DNA from: RQOF01 sp964394475 | Lineage (GTDB): Bacteria > Calditrichota > Calditrichia > RBG-13-44-9 | Direction: 5' to 3' | Assembly: GCA_964394475.1 (NCBI GenBank) | Contig: CAYMXZ010000010.1 | Location: 1 to 34,009 of the forward strand | Length of the DNA: 34,009 nucleotides | Part shown: positions 16,888 through 25,041 of the stretch, piece by piece | Position numbering within the stretch: position 1 is the stretch's first letter | How the letters are laid out: the number at the start of each line of letters is the position of its first letter | Made by a program: the position numbers and the translations under genes | The notes under the pieces: model-generated | The model's input: only the letters and a program-made list of their open reading frames with translations | Told to the model about the DNA's origin: nothing | Databases searched by the model: none

Positions 16888-17424
16888 TTACTTCACCACT
16901 GTGATGATTTCATTCCGCCTCAAACGTGATGGTGGAGATGGATCTTCAGCGGCCTTGCCAATCGGAACAATGGCCACCGGTCTCATCTCTTCCGGAAGTT
17001 GGAGAGCCTGCTTAGCGCGATTTTCATCAAAGGCACCCACCCAACAGGAACCATAGCCCAGGCTGGTTGCCAGCAGCAATAAATTTTCCACGGCCGCTGC
17101 CGTGTCTTGATACACATAGAGATCTCTTCCGCGTTTTCCATAACGGGCTTCTGATTTTCCCGGAAGAGCACAAACCACCACGGCCAGCGGTGCCTGGCTG
17201 ACAAATTCCTGGTTAAAAGCGGCAGCTGCCAATGCCTTTTTCACTTCGGAATTAAAAACAAAAAAGAAATGCCATGGTTGACGATTTCCCGCGGATGGTG
17301 CCCAGCGCAAAGCCTCCATCATCGACTCAACATGCTCAGGTGGAATAGGGTCTGGATAAAAAGCTCGAACCGACCGCCGTTGCTGGATGATGGACATCAT
17401 ATCTGAGGTGATTTTCATTTTCAT
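16888..17424 (-). CDS. Nitroreductase-family FMN oxidoreductase
   Basis: A 178-residue flavoenzyme that would use NAD(P)H to reduce nitro or quinone compounds. FMN-binding features are RRSVRAF (16-22), the APSAGNRQPWHF block (42-53), a central LLLLATSLGYGSCWVGAF segment and the C-terminal PIGKAAEDPSPPSR. Because cobamide genes lie upstream I checked for BluB, the benzimidazole synthase of this fold. The protein is shorter, has RRSVR instead of the BluB RRDVR, and carries the standard nitroreductase C-terminus, so I reject BluB. A second ATG at 17418 is also a possible start. Confidence 0.85.
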   Translation of the reverse strand: MKMKITSDMMSIIQQRRSVRAFYPDPIPPEHVESMMEALRWAPSAGNRQPWHFFFVFNSEVKKALAAAAFNQEFVSQAPLAVVVCALPGKSEARYGKRGRDLYVYQDTAAAVENLLLLATSLGYGSCWVGAFDENRAKQALQLPEEMRPVAIVPIGKAAEDPSPPSRLRRNEIITVVK

Positions 17425-17462
17425 CCATATTTTTTTAGTTATGATTTTACATATAAGATAGG

Positions 17463-17495
17463 TAAAAATCTATCTGAAGGAAACCATTCAGATGA
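17463..17495 (-). terminator. Terminator after the amidase gene
   Basis: ATCTGAA (17472-17478) and TTCAGAT (17487-17493) form a perfect seven-pair stem around an eight-base loop. On the minus strand it continues AGATTTTTACC, a short T-run. It is about 60 bases beyond the amidase stop and separates it from the nitroreductase gene. Confidence 0.5.
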
Positions 17496-17556
17496 AAAAA
17501 ACAATTGGCTGGTGAGCCATCGGTATAAAGAAATTACAGAAGTTTAGACTTATCAT

Positions 17557-19200
17557 TTATCGAAACATTGGCGGATGTTGCCGATGAAAATCGGTAAGAT
17601 CCTGATAGAATTTAGCAACAGCTAATAGTGTAGCTTCTCCATATAACTGACCAATGAAGCAAATACTGCTGGGACTGCCCTGTTCGTTAAATCCATTGGG
17701 AAGTACTACACAGGGATGACCGGTAAGGTTGGTCAATAATAAATTTGTACCGAAAGAGGGAGCAACATAAACGTCCACCTGTTTCATCACATTATTCATC
17801 TGTTCAATAAGTTGATAGCGCACTCGATTAGCCTGAATATATTCCACTGCTGGAATAAAGCGCGAAGCGCGGAATACATTTGGCCAGGCATCTTTAATTT
17901 GCCGCACCAGTAAGCTATCCTGGCCGGAGCGGGTGAGTTCATCAAAGGCGGCAGCTGCTTCGGCAGAGAGAATAATCGACATGGAGTAAACCGGCAACTC
18001 CGGTAAATCTATAGGAATAAGCGACCAACCAGACTCACGCAATGTATTCAGCGTTAACTGATTGGTGGTGTAGTTGACCGTATCCTCCTCGAAAGCTTTT
18101 TGTAAAAATCCAATTCGCAGTTTTTTCACATCGATATTGGGCTGGTAATTAAAGGGAACATCATTCACAGTTTGATCGATTCCATCGCTGCCGCGGATGG
18201 CATCAAAGACAATGGCGCAATCTTCTACCGTCCGGCAAATCGGTCCGATTTTATCCATGCTCCAGCTCAGCGCCATTGCTCCGGTGCGACTAACCCGTCC
18301 ATAAGTGGGACGTAATCCGGTTGTACCACAGCGGGTGGAGGGTGAAACAATTGATCCCCAGGTTTCTGAACCGATAGCAAAAGCGACCAATCCGGCGGCG
18401 GTAGCGGCCGCGGAACCCGCAGAGGATCCACTGCTGCCCTGTTCCAGATTCCATGGATTGCGCGTCATCCCACCAAACCACACATCTCCCCAGGCTAATT
18501 CACCCAGACTCAACTTCGCTAACAAGACTGCCCCGGCTTCTTCCAATTTTTTTATCACCGTTGCGGTGTGATCCAGGTATTGATCTTTAAATGGGACTGA
18601 GCCCCAGGTAGTCTGATATCCTTTCACAGCCAGCAAATCCTTGGCGCCATAGGGAATCCCATGCAGTAATCCGCGGTATTTCCCGGCGGCAATTTCGGCA
18701 TCTGCTTTCCGAGCCTGTTCCAACGCCAAACTTTCGGTGAGGGTAATTACACAATGCAATTGCGGATCATATCTTTTTAATCGCTCCAGATACAGGCGAG
18801 TAAGCGCTACCGAAGTAATTTTTCGCGAGCGCAGCAATTCAGCTAACTCTGAGATGGAATAAAAAGCCAGTTCCTCCAGGTTCTCTGGAACTTTTACTTT
18901 ACCGACCTTACTCCAGCGTATCGGTTTCTGCTCTTTTTCTGGTTCGAAATCGAGCGGGAGCGGATGGAAGTAAAGGACCGGAGGAATCCAATTTGCCAGA
19001 GGAATTTCCCGTAGCTGCTGATAATAGTTTAGATTCTGATGTAATTCATCAAGCATTGAATCATATTCTGCTTCGCTGAAAGATAATCCAATTAACTTCG
19101 CAGCGTGCGCTACCTCCTGTTTCGAAAAATCGTTCTGAGCAGACAGAATTGAAACTGCGCTAAGACTCACACAGAGTACAAACCAGCGGATTTTGTTCAT
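17557..19200 (-). CDS. Exported amidase-signature hydrolase
   Basis: A 547-residue amidase-signature enzyme with a signal peptide (cleavage after ILSAQ near residue 22), so it acts in the periplasm or outside. It hydrolyses an amide by the Ser-cisSer-Lys triad: Lys in HGIPYGAKDLL, the Gly/Ser-rich block QGSSGSSAGSAAATAAG, and the nucleophile in GSETWGSIVSPS. About 110 residues precede the catalytic domain, longer than in GatA. It is not the tRNA amidotransferase subunit: it is secreted and gatB/gatC are absent. Substrate is unknown; peptide or xenobiotic amides are possible. It follows the adenosine deaminase gene by 95 bases and may share its transcript. Confidence 0.85.
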   Translation of the reverse strand: MNKIRWFVLCVSLSAVSILSAQNDFSKQEVAHAAKLIGLSFSEAEYDSMLDELHQNLNYYQQLREIPLANWIPPVLYFHPLPLDFEPEKEQKPIRWSKVGKVKVPENLEELAFYSISELAELLRSRKITSVALTRLYLERLKRYDPQLHCVITLTESLALEQARKADAEIAAGKYRGLLHGIPYGAKDLLAVKGYQTTWGSVPFKDQYLDHTATVIKKLEEAGAVLLAKLSLGELAWGDVWFGGMTRNPWNLEQGSSGSSAGSAAATAAGLVAFAIGSETWGSIVSPSTRCGTTGLRPTYGRVSRTGAMALSWSMDKIGPICRTVEDCAIVFDAIRGSDGIDQTVNDVPFNYQPNIDVKKLRIGFLQKAFEEDTVNYTTNQLTLNTLRESGWSLIPIDLPELPVYSMSIILSAEAAAAFDELTRSGQDSLLVRQIKDAWPNVFRASRFIPAVEYIQANRVRYQLIEQMNNVMKQVDVYVAPSFGTNLLLTNLTGHPCVVLPNGFNEQGSPSSICFIGQLYGEATLLAVAKFYQDLTDFHRQHPPMFR

Positions 19201-19295
19201 ATCTTTTCACCCTCTCCTGAAATAATCTGGAATAAAATAATAAACCTGTTCCACCAGGCAAGTCCATAATGACTTTCCCTGCATCCTGATGAGGG

Positions 19296-20315
19296 TTAAT
19301 TAGTCCCCGATGTCAATTGACTTCGCAATTTTGACTTTTCTTCTTCATCCAGAAAAGTGGCTTCGACTGCATTTTCCATTAGTTTTTTTAAGGCAGACAG
19401 AGGGAAGTCCATTTTCTCATGCAGTAAAATCAATTCATCAGTAATCGTGGAACCAAACATGGTCGGATCATCCGAATTGATAGTGACGTGCAATCCTTTT
19501 TCATAAAACTGAGGAAGAGGATGGGTGGACAGCGAATCAAAAACGCGGGTTTTCAGATTACTGGTAACACAGATTTCCAGTGGAATTTTTTTTGCTCGCA
19601 AATAATCTAACAAGACAGGATCCTCAACCGAACGCACTCCATGTCCAATTCGTTCTACTTTCAAAGACTTTATAGCTTCCCAGACCGACTCAGGCCCGGC
19701 GGCTTCGCCGGCATGAGCGGTGAGGTGGAAATTGCGACGTCTGGCCTCCCGGAATACATCGGCAAAATCTCTGGCAGGAAATTTCTGCTCACTGCCGCCC
19801 AATCCGATACCAATCACTTTTGACTTCCGATACGGAGTAATCTGGTTCAACCTCTTTACGGCACTATCTGCGCCATAATCTCTCACCAGATCGGCAATTA
19901 AATTGCATTTGATGGAAAACTCGCTTTCAGCCCGCTGCACACCAGAGATAACTGCTTCAGTGATTTCTTCCACTTTCAGATTACCCACCACAAAGTCCCA
20001 GGGAGAATAAAACACTTCAGCATAAATGACATTTTGTTTCGCTAACTCTTTGAGGGTATGATAGGTCGACTCTTCAAAATCGGATGCTTCTTTAAAGAAT
20101 TGATTCTTCCAGAACCATAGTTCAATGAAATGGGCAAAATTTCGAAACACCATTTTTTGGCGGAGATTTTCTGGACTTTTAATGTCAGGATCTCCTCCAT
20201 ACTTCTCAATTAACTGATATAAAAAATCAAAGGTGAATGCTCCTTCCAGATGCAGGTGAAGCTCGACCTTGGGCATCTTTTTAATCATTGAATGATGGGC
20301 GGTTTTTTCAGTCAT
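19296..20315 (-). CDS. add: Adenosine deaminase
   Basis: The enzyme deaminates adenosine to inosine in the cytosol. All zinc and catalytic motifs are visible: H20-x-H22 in VELHLHLEG, HAGE with the catalytic Glu region, RIGHG, the TSNLKT substrate loop, and SDDP with the final zinc-binding Asp. The 339-residue length is typical. Only three bases separate it from the nucleoside transporter stop codon, so translation is likely coupled; its own ribosome-binding site is weak. With SAH hydrolase upstream, its likely role is to remove adenosine, which would otherwise inhibit SAH hydrolase. Adenine deaminase of the same family is an alternative. Confidence 0.9.
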   Translation of the reverse strand: MTEKTAHHSMIKKMPKVELHLHLEGAFTFDFLYQLIEKYGGDPDIKSPENLRQKMVFRNFAHFIELWFWKNQFFKEASDFEESTYHTLKELAKQNVIYAEVFYSPWDFVVGNLKVEEITEAVISGVQRAESEFSIKCNLIADLVRDYGADSAVKRLNQITPYRKSKVIGIGLGGSEQKFPARDFADVFREARRRNFHLTAHAGEAAGPESVWEAIKSLKVERIGHGVRSVEDPVLLDYLRAKKIPLEICVTSNLKTRVFDSLSTHPLPQFYEKGLHVTINSDDPTMFGSTITDELILLHEKMDFPLSALKKLMENAVEATFLDEEEKSKLRSQLTSGTN

Positions 20316-20318
20316 GAC

Positions 20319-21614
20319 TCACTGAATGAGAATTGAAGAATCGCTATAAAAAAATCCGGCAATGCAGGCGGTCATCAGACAGGCCAGGGTGGCGCCAAGC
20401 AACGCCCGGAAACCGAGACGAGAAAGATCACGCAATCTTTCCGGCACCAGCGCCGAGATGCCGCCAACAAAGATAGCCAGCGAAGCGACATGGGCAAAAC
20501 CAGTGAGAGCATAGGTCGTAATCACCACCGAACGGGGAGAGAGCGACATGGTATTGAGTAAGGTGCTCAAATCCTGGAAGGCAGTGACTTCGGTGACAAT
20601 CATTCTTTCGCCAATAATTCTCGCGATGGGAATAGCATCTTTGAATGGAATACCAATCAAGATTGTGTAGGGATAAAAAATGTAGCCCAATAAACCTTTA
20701 AGGCTCCAATCGATTTGCCAACCGGCCCAATTATTTAAGATCCCTCCCAGAAACAGAAAAATCTTATCAACTAAAGCCACAATTCCCAAAAACGCCAGCA
20801 GTAAGGCGCAAATTCCTACTACGAGCTTTACTCCTGAATTGGCTCCGTTAATGATGGCTTCAAAAATGTTATTCTCTTTCTCGTAGGACAATTTCACATT
20901 TTGACCTAAAGTTTCCGGGGTATCGGTTTCTGGAAACAGGATTTTGGACATGACGACAGCTGATGGAGCATTCATGATGGACGCCGAAACCAAATGTCCC
21001 GCGATAGTGGGGAATTTAGCCTTCAGCATAAAGATATATACGGCCAGCATGCTGGAAGCGACAGTGGCCATCCCAGCCGTTAAAATTGTACAGAGTTCAG
21101 AGCGGGTCATGGTGCGCAGAAAGGGTCTGATGACAAAGGCGGATTCGATTCCCACAAAAATATTGGAAGCGGCACAGAGAGATTCAGCTCCACTTACTCG
21201 CATCAATCGGGTAAAGACATAAGCGAAGAGACGAATAATTTTCTGCATGATGCCCAGATAATACAAAACTCCCACCAGGGCAGCAAAAAATACGATGGTA
21301 GGCAGGGCCTGCAAAGCTAAAATAAATCCGAGTGATGCTTCACCGCTTGTGCTTTCACTTCCTGGCGGAAGTGCCAGCCGACCAAACAGAAAAGTTGTCC
21401 CGGCGCTGGCACTATTTAAAACCGCCATCACCACGTTATTGACCAGTAGAAAAAAATCGGTACCGATCGGAACTACAAAAATAAATAACGCAAAGGCCAC
21501 CTGCAGGCCAAGTCCGCCCACCACTACCCGCCAACTGACCAATTTTCGGTTATTGGATAACAACCAGGCAGTGAGAAGCAAAATAAAAAATCCCAGAATA
21601 TTGAGACCGAACAT
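20319..21614 (-). CDS. nupC: Concentrative nucleoside transporter (CNT/NupC family)
   Basis: An inner-membrane symporter that imports nucleosides with H+ or Na+. The 431-residue protein has about ten hydrophobic segments. Family blocks include GIESAFVIRPFLRTMTRSEL, where the conserved Glu contacts the nucleoside, the following GMATVASSMLAVY, and SASIMNAPSAVVMSKILFPE. The C-terminal gate-domain segment TGFAHVASLAIFVGGI is also typical. GAGAGGGG lies ahead of the ATG. It sits between SAH hydrolase (19 bases upstream) and adenosine deaminase (3 bases downstream), which points to adenosine as the cargo, imported or exchanged. Confidence 0.9.
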   Translation of the reverse strand: MFGLNILGFFILLLTAWLLSNNRKLVSWRVVVGGLGLQVAFALFIFVVPIGTDFFLLVNNVVMAVLNSASAGTTFLFGRLALPPGSESTSGEASLGFILALQALPTIVFFAALVGVLYYLGIMQKIIRLFAYVFTRLMRVSGAESLCAASNIFVGIESAFVIRPFLRTMTRSELCTILTAGMATVASSMLAVYIFMLKAKFPTIAGHLVSASIMNAPSAVVMSKILFPETDTPETLGQNVKLSYEKENNIFEAIINGANSGVKLVVGICALLLAFLGIVALVDKIFLFLGGILNNWAGWQIDWSLKGLLGYIFYPYTILIGIPFKDAIPIARIIGERMIVTEVTAFQDLSTLLNTMSLSPRSVVITTYALTGFAHVASLAIFVGGISALVPERLRDLSRLGFRALLGATLACLMTACIAGFFYSDSSILIQ

Positions 21615-21633
21615 CGTATACCCCTCTCAATCA

Positions 21634-22839
21634 TTAAGCATCAATGCGGATACCTTCTACCCGAAGTTTTTCACGAACCACCATTTCATCAATTTCTTGC
21701 GGAACCCGATACACTTTATTTTCCAGATGAGCGGAAGAAAGAATATAGTGCAGACTGGCTAATTGCAGAGAAAATGACAAATCCAGAATTTCGATAGGAT
21801 GCCCCAGACCACCGGCAATATTAATAATTCCTCCTCTGGCTAACAGATAGAGACGTTTCCCATTGTTTAACAGATATTCTTCAATATCTTCCCGAACTTC
21901 CTGCACCTTTTTGGAAATTTCTTTCAATGCCGGGACATCAATCTCAAAATCGAAGTGACCGGCATTGGCCAGCATAGCGCCATCTTTCATCAATAAAAAA
22001 TGTTCACGGCGAATCACGGCGGCTTGACCGGTATTGGTCACAAAAAAATCACCCAGCGGTGCTGCTTCCTGCAAGGTCATCACCCGAAAACCATCCATCC
22101 GGGCTTCTAATGCTTTCCAGGGATCACGTTCGGTGACAATCACTTCTGCACCCAATCCATGATCCCGCATGGCCACTCCTCTACCCACCCATCCATAGCC
22201 AATCGCCACCACTGTTTTTCCAGCTACCGTTTTATTGGTTAAATGCATAATGGCGGTCCAGGTAGATTGACCGGTTCCGTAGCGGTTATCGAACAGGCAT
22301 TTAGATTTGGCATCATTAATGGCCAGGGCAGGATAGATCAGTTTATTCGCTTGAAAACGCTGGTAGAGTCGATTCACGCCGGTAGTTGTCTCTTCACAAA
22401 TACCTTTCAAATTCTTACCCAATTCCGGATGTTCATGCAGATATTCGCACACATCTCCGCCGTCGTCCACCACAGCGTGCAGTCCGGATTCGCAGATAGC
22501 CTGGATATAAGATCGATAAGCCGAATCATCCGCACCGTGAACAGCGAAAACGTGAATTCCGTTCTTCGCCAGCGCCGCACAAACATCATCCTTGGTGGAT
22601 AGAGTATTACTGCTGGTAACCCACACCTCGGCACCAAGTTTCTGAATAATTAAAGCAAGATAGGCTGTTTTCGCTTCCAGATGAATACAGAGTCCGATAC
22701 GTTGGCCAGCAAAAACATTGTTGGTTCGGAAACGCTCATACAGACTGTTCAACACACTCATCGAGCGCGCCACCCAGTCAATCTTCTGCTGTCCCAGCGG
22801 AGCAAGATGAATATCTTTGACGATGTATGGTGTTTTCAC
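21634..22839 (-). CDS. ahcY: S-adenosylhomocysteine hydrolase, short archaeal/Thermotoga type
   Basis: The enzyme splits S-adenosylhomocysteine into adenosine and homocysteine with bound NAD. At 401 residues it is shorter than the common 430-470-residue form. It has HLEAKTA (53-59) where the common form has HMTxETA, GYGWVGRG as the NAD loop, LANAGHFDFEID, and GLGHPIEILDLSFSLQ. It ends soon after VREKLRVEGIRID and so lacks the Lys/Tyr-bearing C-terminal tail. These are marks of the Thermotoga and archaeal class, some members of which act on S-inosylhomocysteine. It starts with GTG behind GAGAGGA. It stands between the cobamide locus and nucleoside genes; its homocysteine product is the substrate of B12-dependent methionine synthase. 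Confidence 0.92.
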   Translation of the reverse strand: MKTPYIVKDIHLAPLGQQKIDWVARSMSVLNSLYERFRTNNVFAGQRIGLCIHLEAKTAYLALIIQKLGAEVWVTSSNTLSTKDDVCAALAKNGIHVFAVHGADDSAYRSYIQAICESGLHAVVDDGGDVCEYLHEHPELGKNLKGICEETTTGVNRLYQRFQANKLIYPALAINDAKSKCLFDNRYGTGQSTWTAIMHLTNKTVAGKTVVAIGYGWVGRGVAMRDHGLGAEVIVTERDPWKALEARMDGFRVMTLQEAAPLGDFFVTNTGQAAVIRREHFLLMKDGAMLANAGHFDFEIDVPALKEISKKVQEVREDIEEYLLNNGKRLYLLARGGIINIAGGLGHPIEILDLSFSLQLASLHYILSSAHLENKVYRVPQEIDEMVVREKLRVEGIRIDA

Positions 22840-22886
22840 TTCATTTTCCTCTCAATTTACTCAGACGTAACCAGACCTTATGGTAT

Positions 22887-23903
22887 TTATTCCAGAGGTT
22901 TAGGTGGCGGATAGGTCGCATCGATTCGACCTAACTCCCATGGGTCTGCAGTTTTATCCGGATTTTTGAAATAGTAAGGATGAAACAGATAGGCCAGCTT
23001 TTTGATAGCCTGGACAGAGCGTGGTCCTGGTCTTTTTAACAAGCTGGAATCATAATGATACACCCGGTCGTTCAACACCGCTTTAATGGTATTAAATCCG
23101 GGTCGGTTTTGAATTTCATAAACGGTAGTCACTTCCTCCCGCCCGGCGGTGGGCCACAATGGTGTTAAAATAATATCCGGATTTCGTTTGATGACTTCCT
23201 GCAAATCAACCCGGAAAGCCTCTCCCTTGATATCTTCAAAGATATTCCTGCCACCTGCAATTTCAATCATCTGATCCATGGGTGAGCCTGAACCCAATCC
23301 ATAAGGACCCATGTGGTTAATTTCAAAATAGACTGCCACTCGCGGCAATTTACTGGTTATCGCCCGGATCTCCTCAATCTCATGGCGATATTGTGCGGTA
23401 AGTTTTTTCGCTCGATTCAAAGTGCCGGTAGCTTCCCCAATTTTTTCCATCATATCAAACACATCATCCAGGGTGAGGGGTTCGAAATGCATAACCTGGT
23501 ATCCCTTGGCTCTCAGCTTCTCGGCCATTTCGCGCTGCATTTCGTGAGAGGAAAAAATCAAAGTGGGTTTAAGTGAATCAATCAATTCATAATTTATCTC
23601 CACGAAACTGCTAACCACCGGGATTTTTTTCTTTAACTCATCAGCCACACTGATGAACTTATACTCATCATATTTTACCCAGCCCGGGATCTCCTGAACC
23701 TCGGGAGGATAATTGCAATATTGAGTCCATCCCACAATCTTATCCTGCAGACCAAGCGCATAGAGAATCTCCGTGTAGTTGGGAGATAAACAAATAAGGC
23801 GTTGATTCTTTGCCTTTCCTACATCGCCACAATGCATAAATAATATCAAAACAGCGGTAAGCACACATAATTGATAAATAAAGAACCGAATGTTCCTCTT
23901 CAT
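22887..23903 (-). CDS. btuF: BtuF-like cobamide/metal-chelate binding lipoprotein
   Basis: A periplasmic binding protein of the helical-backbone type. I start it at 23903, where AAGGAG sits six bases upstream; a TTG further upstream overlaps that site and is unlikely. The N-terminus is hydrophobic and ends LFMHC, so Cys25 may be lipidated although the lipobox is poor. The mature part begins RLICLSPNYTEILYALGLQD and continues to YCNYPPEV, the phrase characteristic of BtuF. Two lobes joined by a long helix near 150-175 are expected. It follows the propeller gene by 79 bases across a strong hairpin. No BtuC or BtuD gene is in the window, which is odd. An iron-chelate ligand is possible, but context favours a cobamide. 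Confidence 0.8.
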   Translation of the reverse strand: MKRNIRFFIYQLCVLTAVLILFMHCGDVGKAKNQRLICLSPNYTEILYALGLQDKIVGWTQYCNYPPEVQEIPGWVKYDEYKFISVADELKKKIPVVSSFVEINYELIDSLKPTLIFSSHEMQREMAEKLRAKGYQVMHFEPLTLDDVFDMMEKIGEATGTLNRAKKLTAQYRHEIEEIRAITSKLPRVAVYFEINHMGPYGLGSGSPMDQMIEIAGGRNIFEDIKGEAFRVDLQEVIKRNPDIILTPLWPTAGREEVTTVYEIQNRPGFNTIKAVLNDRVYHYDSSLLKRPGPRSVQAIKKLAYLFHPYYFKNPDKTADPWELGRIDATYPPPKPLE

Positions 23904-23928
23904 GACTATCTCCTTCAAAAAGAGAACA

Positions 23929-23962
23929 GAAGGGATAATCGGGATTCGCCGGTTATCCCTTC
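23929..23962 (-). promoter_or_regulatory. Strong intercistronic hairpin between btuG-like and btuF-like genes
   Basis: GAAGGGATAATCGG (23929-23942) pairs with CCGGTTATCCCTTC (23949-23962): 14 pairs with one T-G wobble around a GATTCG loop. On the minus strand it is followed by TGTTCTCTTTTTG and then the btuF AAGGAG. It could be a leaky terminator or attenuator, or an mRNA-stabilising or processing stem that sets different levels for the two proteins. Confidence 0.6.
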
Positions 23963-23982
23963 CTTATTTCATCATTCCAAAA

Positions 23983-25002
23983 TCATTCCACTTTTGCCGT
24001 CAGAGACGATGGGCTATCTCCTACTTGATAGGTCGCCAGAATCGTATTGTCTTTATTCAGTTTAATGACCTGGTCGTCATCCCACACCGAGACATACACA
24101 TTGCCATCGGGATCAACATACACGCCAGAGCCGCCTTTTCCCAGGAAATAATTCTCTGTGCTGTGAATGATCGCTTTTGTTTCGGTGTTATATACCAGGA
24201 GGCCCATACCCCATACCCCCAGATAGCCGCGTTTGTCGACCGAAGAGATGCGGATAATTCCAGGGGATCCGCCGACATCGATGGAGTCAGTTACGGTATC
24301 GGTAGTCGGATTAATGATAAACACTTTCCCGAATACGCTGAAATAGTCACCTGTGCAGACAACGTGCAGTTTACCATCTGGCGCCAGAGCGATATCTTGT
24401 GGATTCATGCCCACATTGATGGTTTTAACCACATTATCAGTGGCGGCGTCAATCACGGTAACCGTGCCCTGCCCATAAGTGAAAGTTCCCCCATCAAAGG
24501 CAGTATTGGCCGCATAGACTTTGTTATTATGGATGATGATACCTGTAGTGCCCACGCCAGCATCGATGGTATTGGTGACGGTCTTTGAAGCCAGATTCAC
24601 TTTAAGCACCTTGTTGGAGACCGAGCACGCTACATAGGCAGTATTGTCGTTATAAATAGCCATATTCATGGGATTATGTCCGCTTCCTAAGGGGATCGGC
24701 GTTTCCACACTCAGGTTGTCGGTATTAAAAACCATAATGTTGTTGGAACCCGAATTTACGCAATACAATTTCCCATTGTGATATAACAACTGATTGGGCC
24801 AGGTTCCTACCGTTGCCACATTATTATACACCATGTTGTCCTCTAAAGCAATTACCGAGATGCTGGTAGCAATGGCATTCAGAACAAAGACTGCTTTTGC
24901 ACTGGGAGGGGCGGGTGGTTTAGTAGGCTCTTCTTCCTTGCAACTGAAAAAGGTCACAGCCAAAATAGAGATAACGGATAAAACGTTCATTAACTTCTTC
25001 AT
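23983..25002 (-). CDS. BtuG-like seven-bladed beta-propeller surface lipoprotein
   Basis: A 339-residue lipoprotein: the signal sequence ends TFFSC with lipidated Cys21, followed by a Pro-rich tether EEEPTKPPAPP. The mature part is a YncE/DUF5074-type propeller with repeated blade phrases such as VFVLNAIATSISVI, NIMVFNTDNL, KVLKVNLASKTV, VTVIDAATDNVVKTI, VFIINPTTDTVTDSI and VIKLNKDNTIL. In Bacteroides, BtuG is such a propeller lipoprotein that captures B12 at the cell surface with very high affinity and hands it to BtuB. Here the gene follows two BtuB-like receptors and precedes btuF, so a BtuG role is the best reading. A GGAGGA site precedes the ATG. Sequence similarity to BtuG itself was not tested. 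Confidence 0.7.
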   Translation of the reverse strand: MKKLMNVLSVISILAVTFFSCKEEEPTKPPAPPSAKAVFVLNAIATSISVIALEDNMVYNNVATVGTWPNQLLYHNGKLYCVNSGSNNIMVFNTDNLSVETPIPLGSGHNPMNMAIYNDNTAYVACSVSNKVLKVNLASKTVTNTIDAGVGTTGIIIHNNKVYAANTAFDGGTFTYGQGTVTVIDAATDNVVKTINVGMNPQDIALAPDGKLHVVCTGDYFSVFGKVFIINPTTDTVTDSIDVGGSPGIIRISSVDKRGYLGVWGMGLLVYNTETKAIIHSTENYFLGKGGSGVYVDPDGNVYVSVWDDDQVIKLNKDNTILATYQVGDSPSSLTAKVE

Positions 25003-25041
25003 AGTAAATCTCCTCCATTTAGTGAGTAAACATTTATTTAA

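Noticed and set aside
16888..17424. Nitroreductase as BluB, the dimethylbenzimidazole synthase
   Set aside because: It is shorter than BluB, has RRSVR in place of RRDVR, and keeps ordinary nitroreductase C-terminal motifs.
17557..19200. Amidase as GatA of the tRNA amidotransferase
   Set aside because: It has a signal peptide and a long extra N-terminal part, and no gatB or gatC is present.
19230..19262. CCTG/CAGG stem after adenosine deaminase with a T-rich tail
   Set aside because: Four to five pairs only; too weak to call a terminator, so the deaminase and amidase may be co-transcribed.
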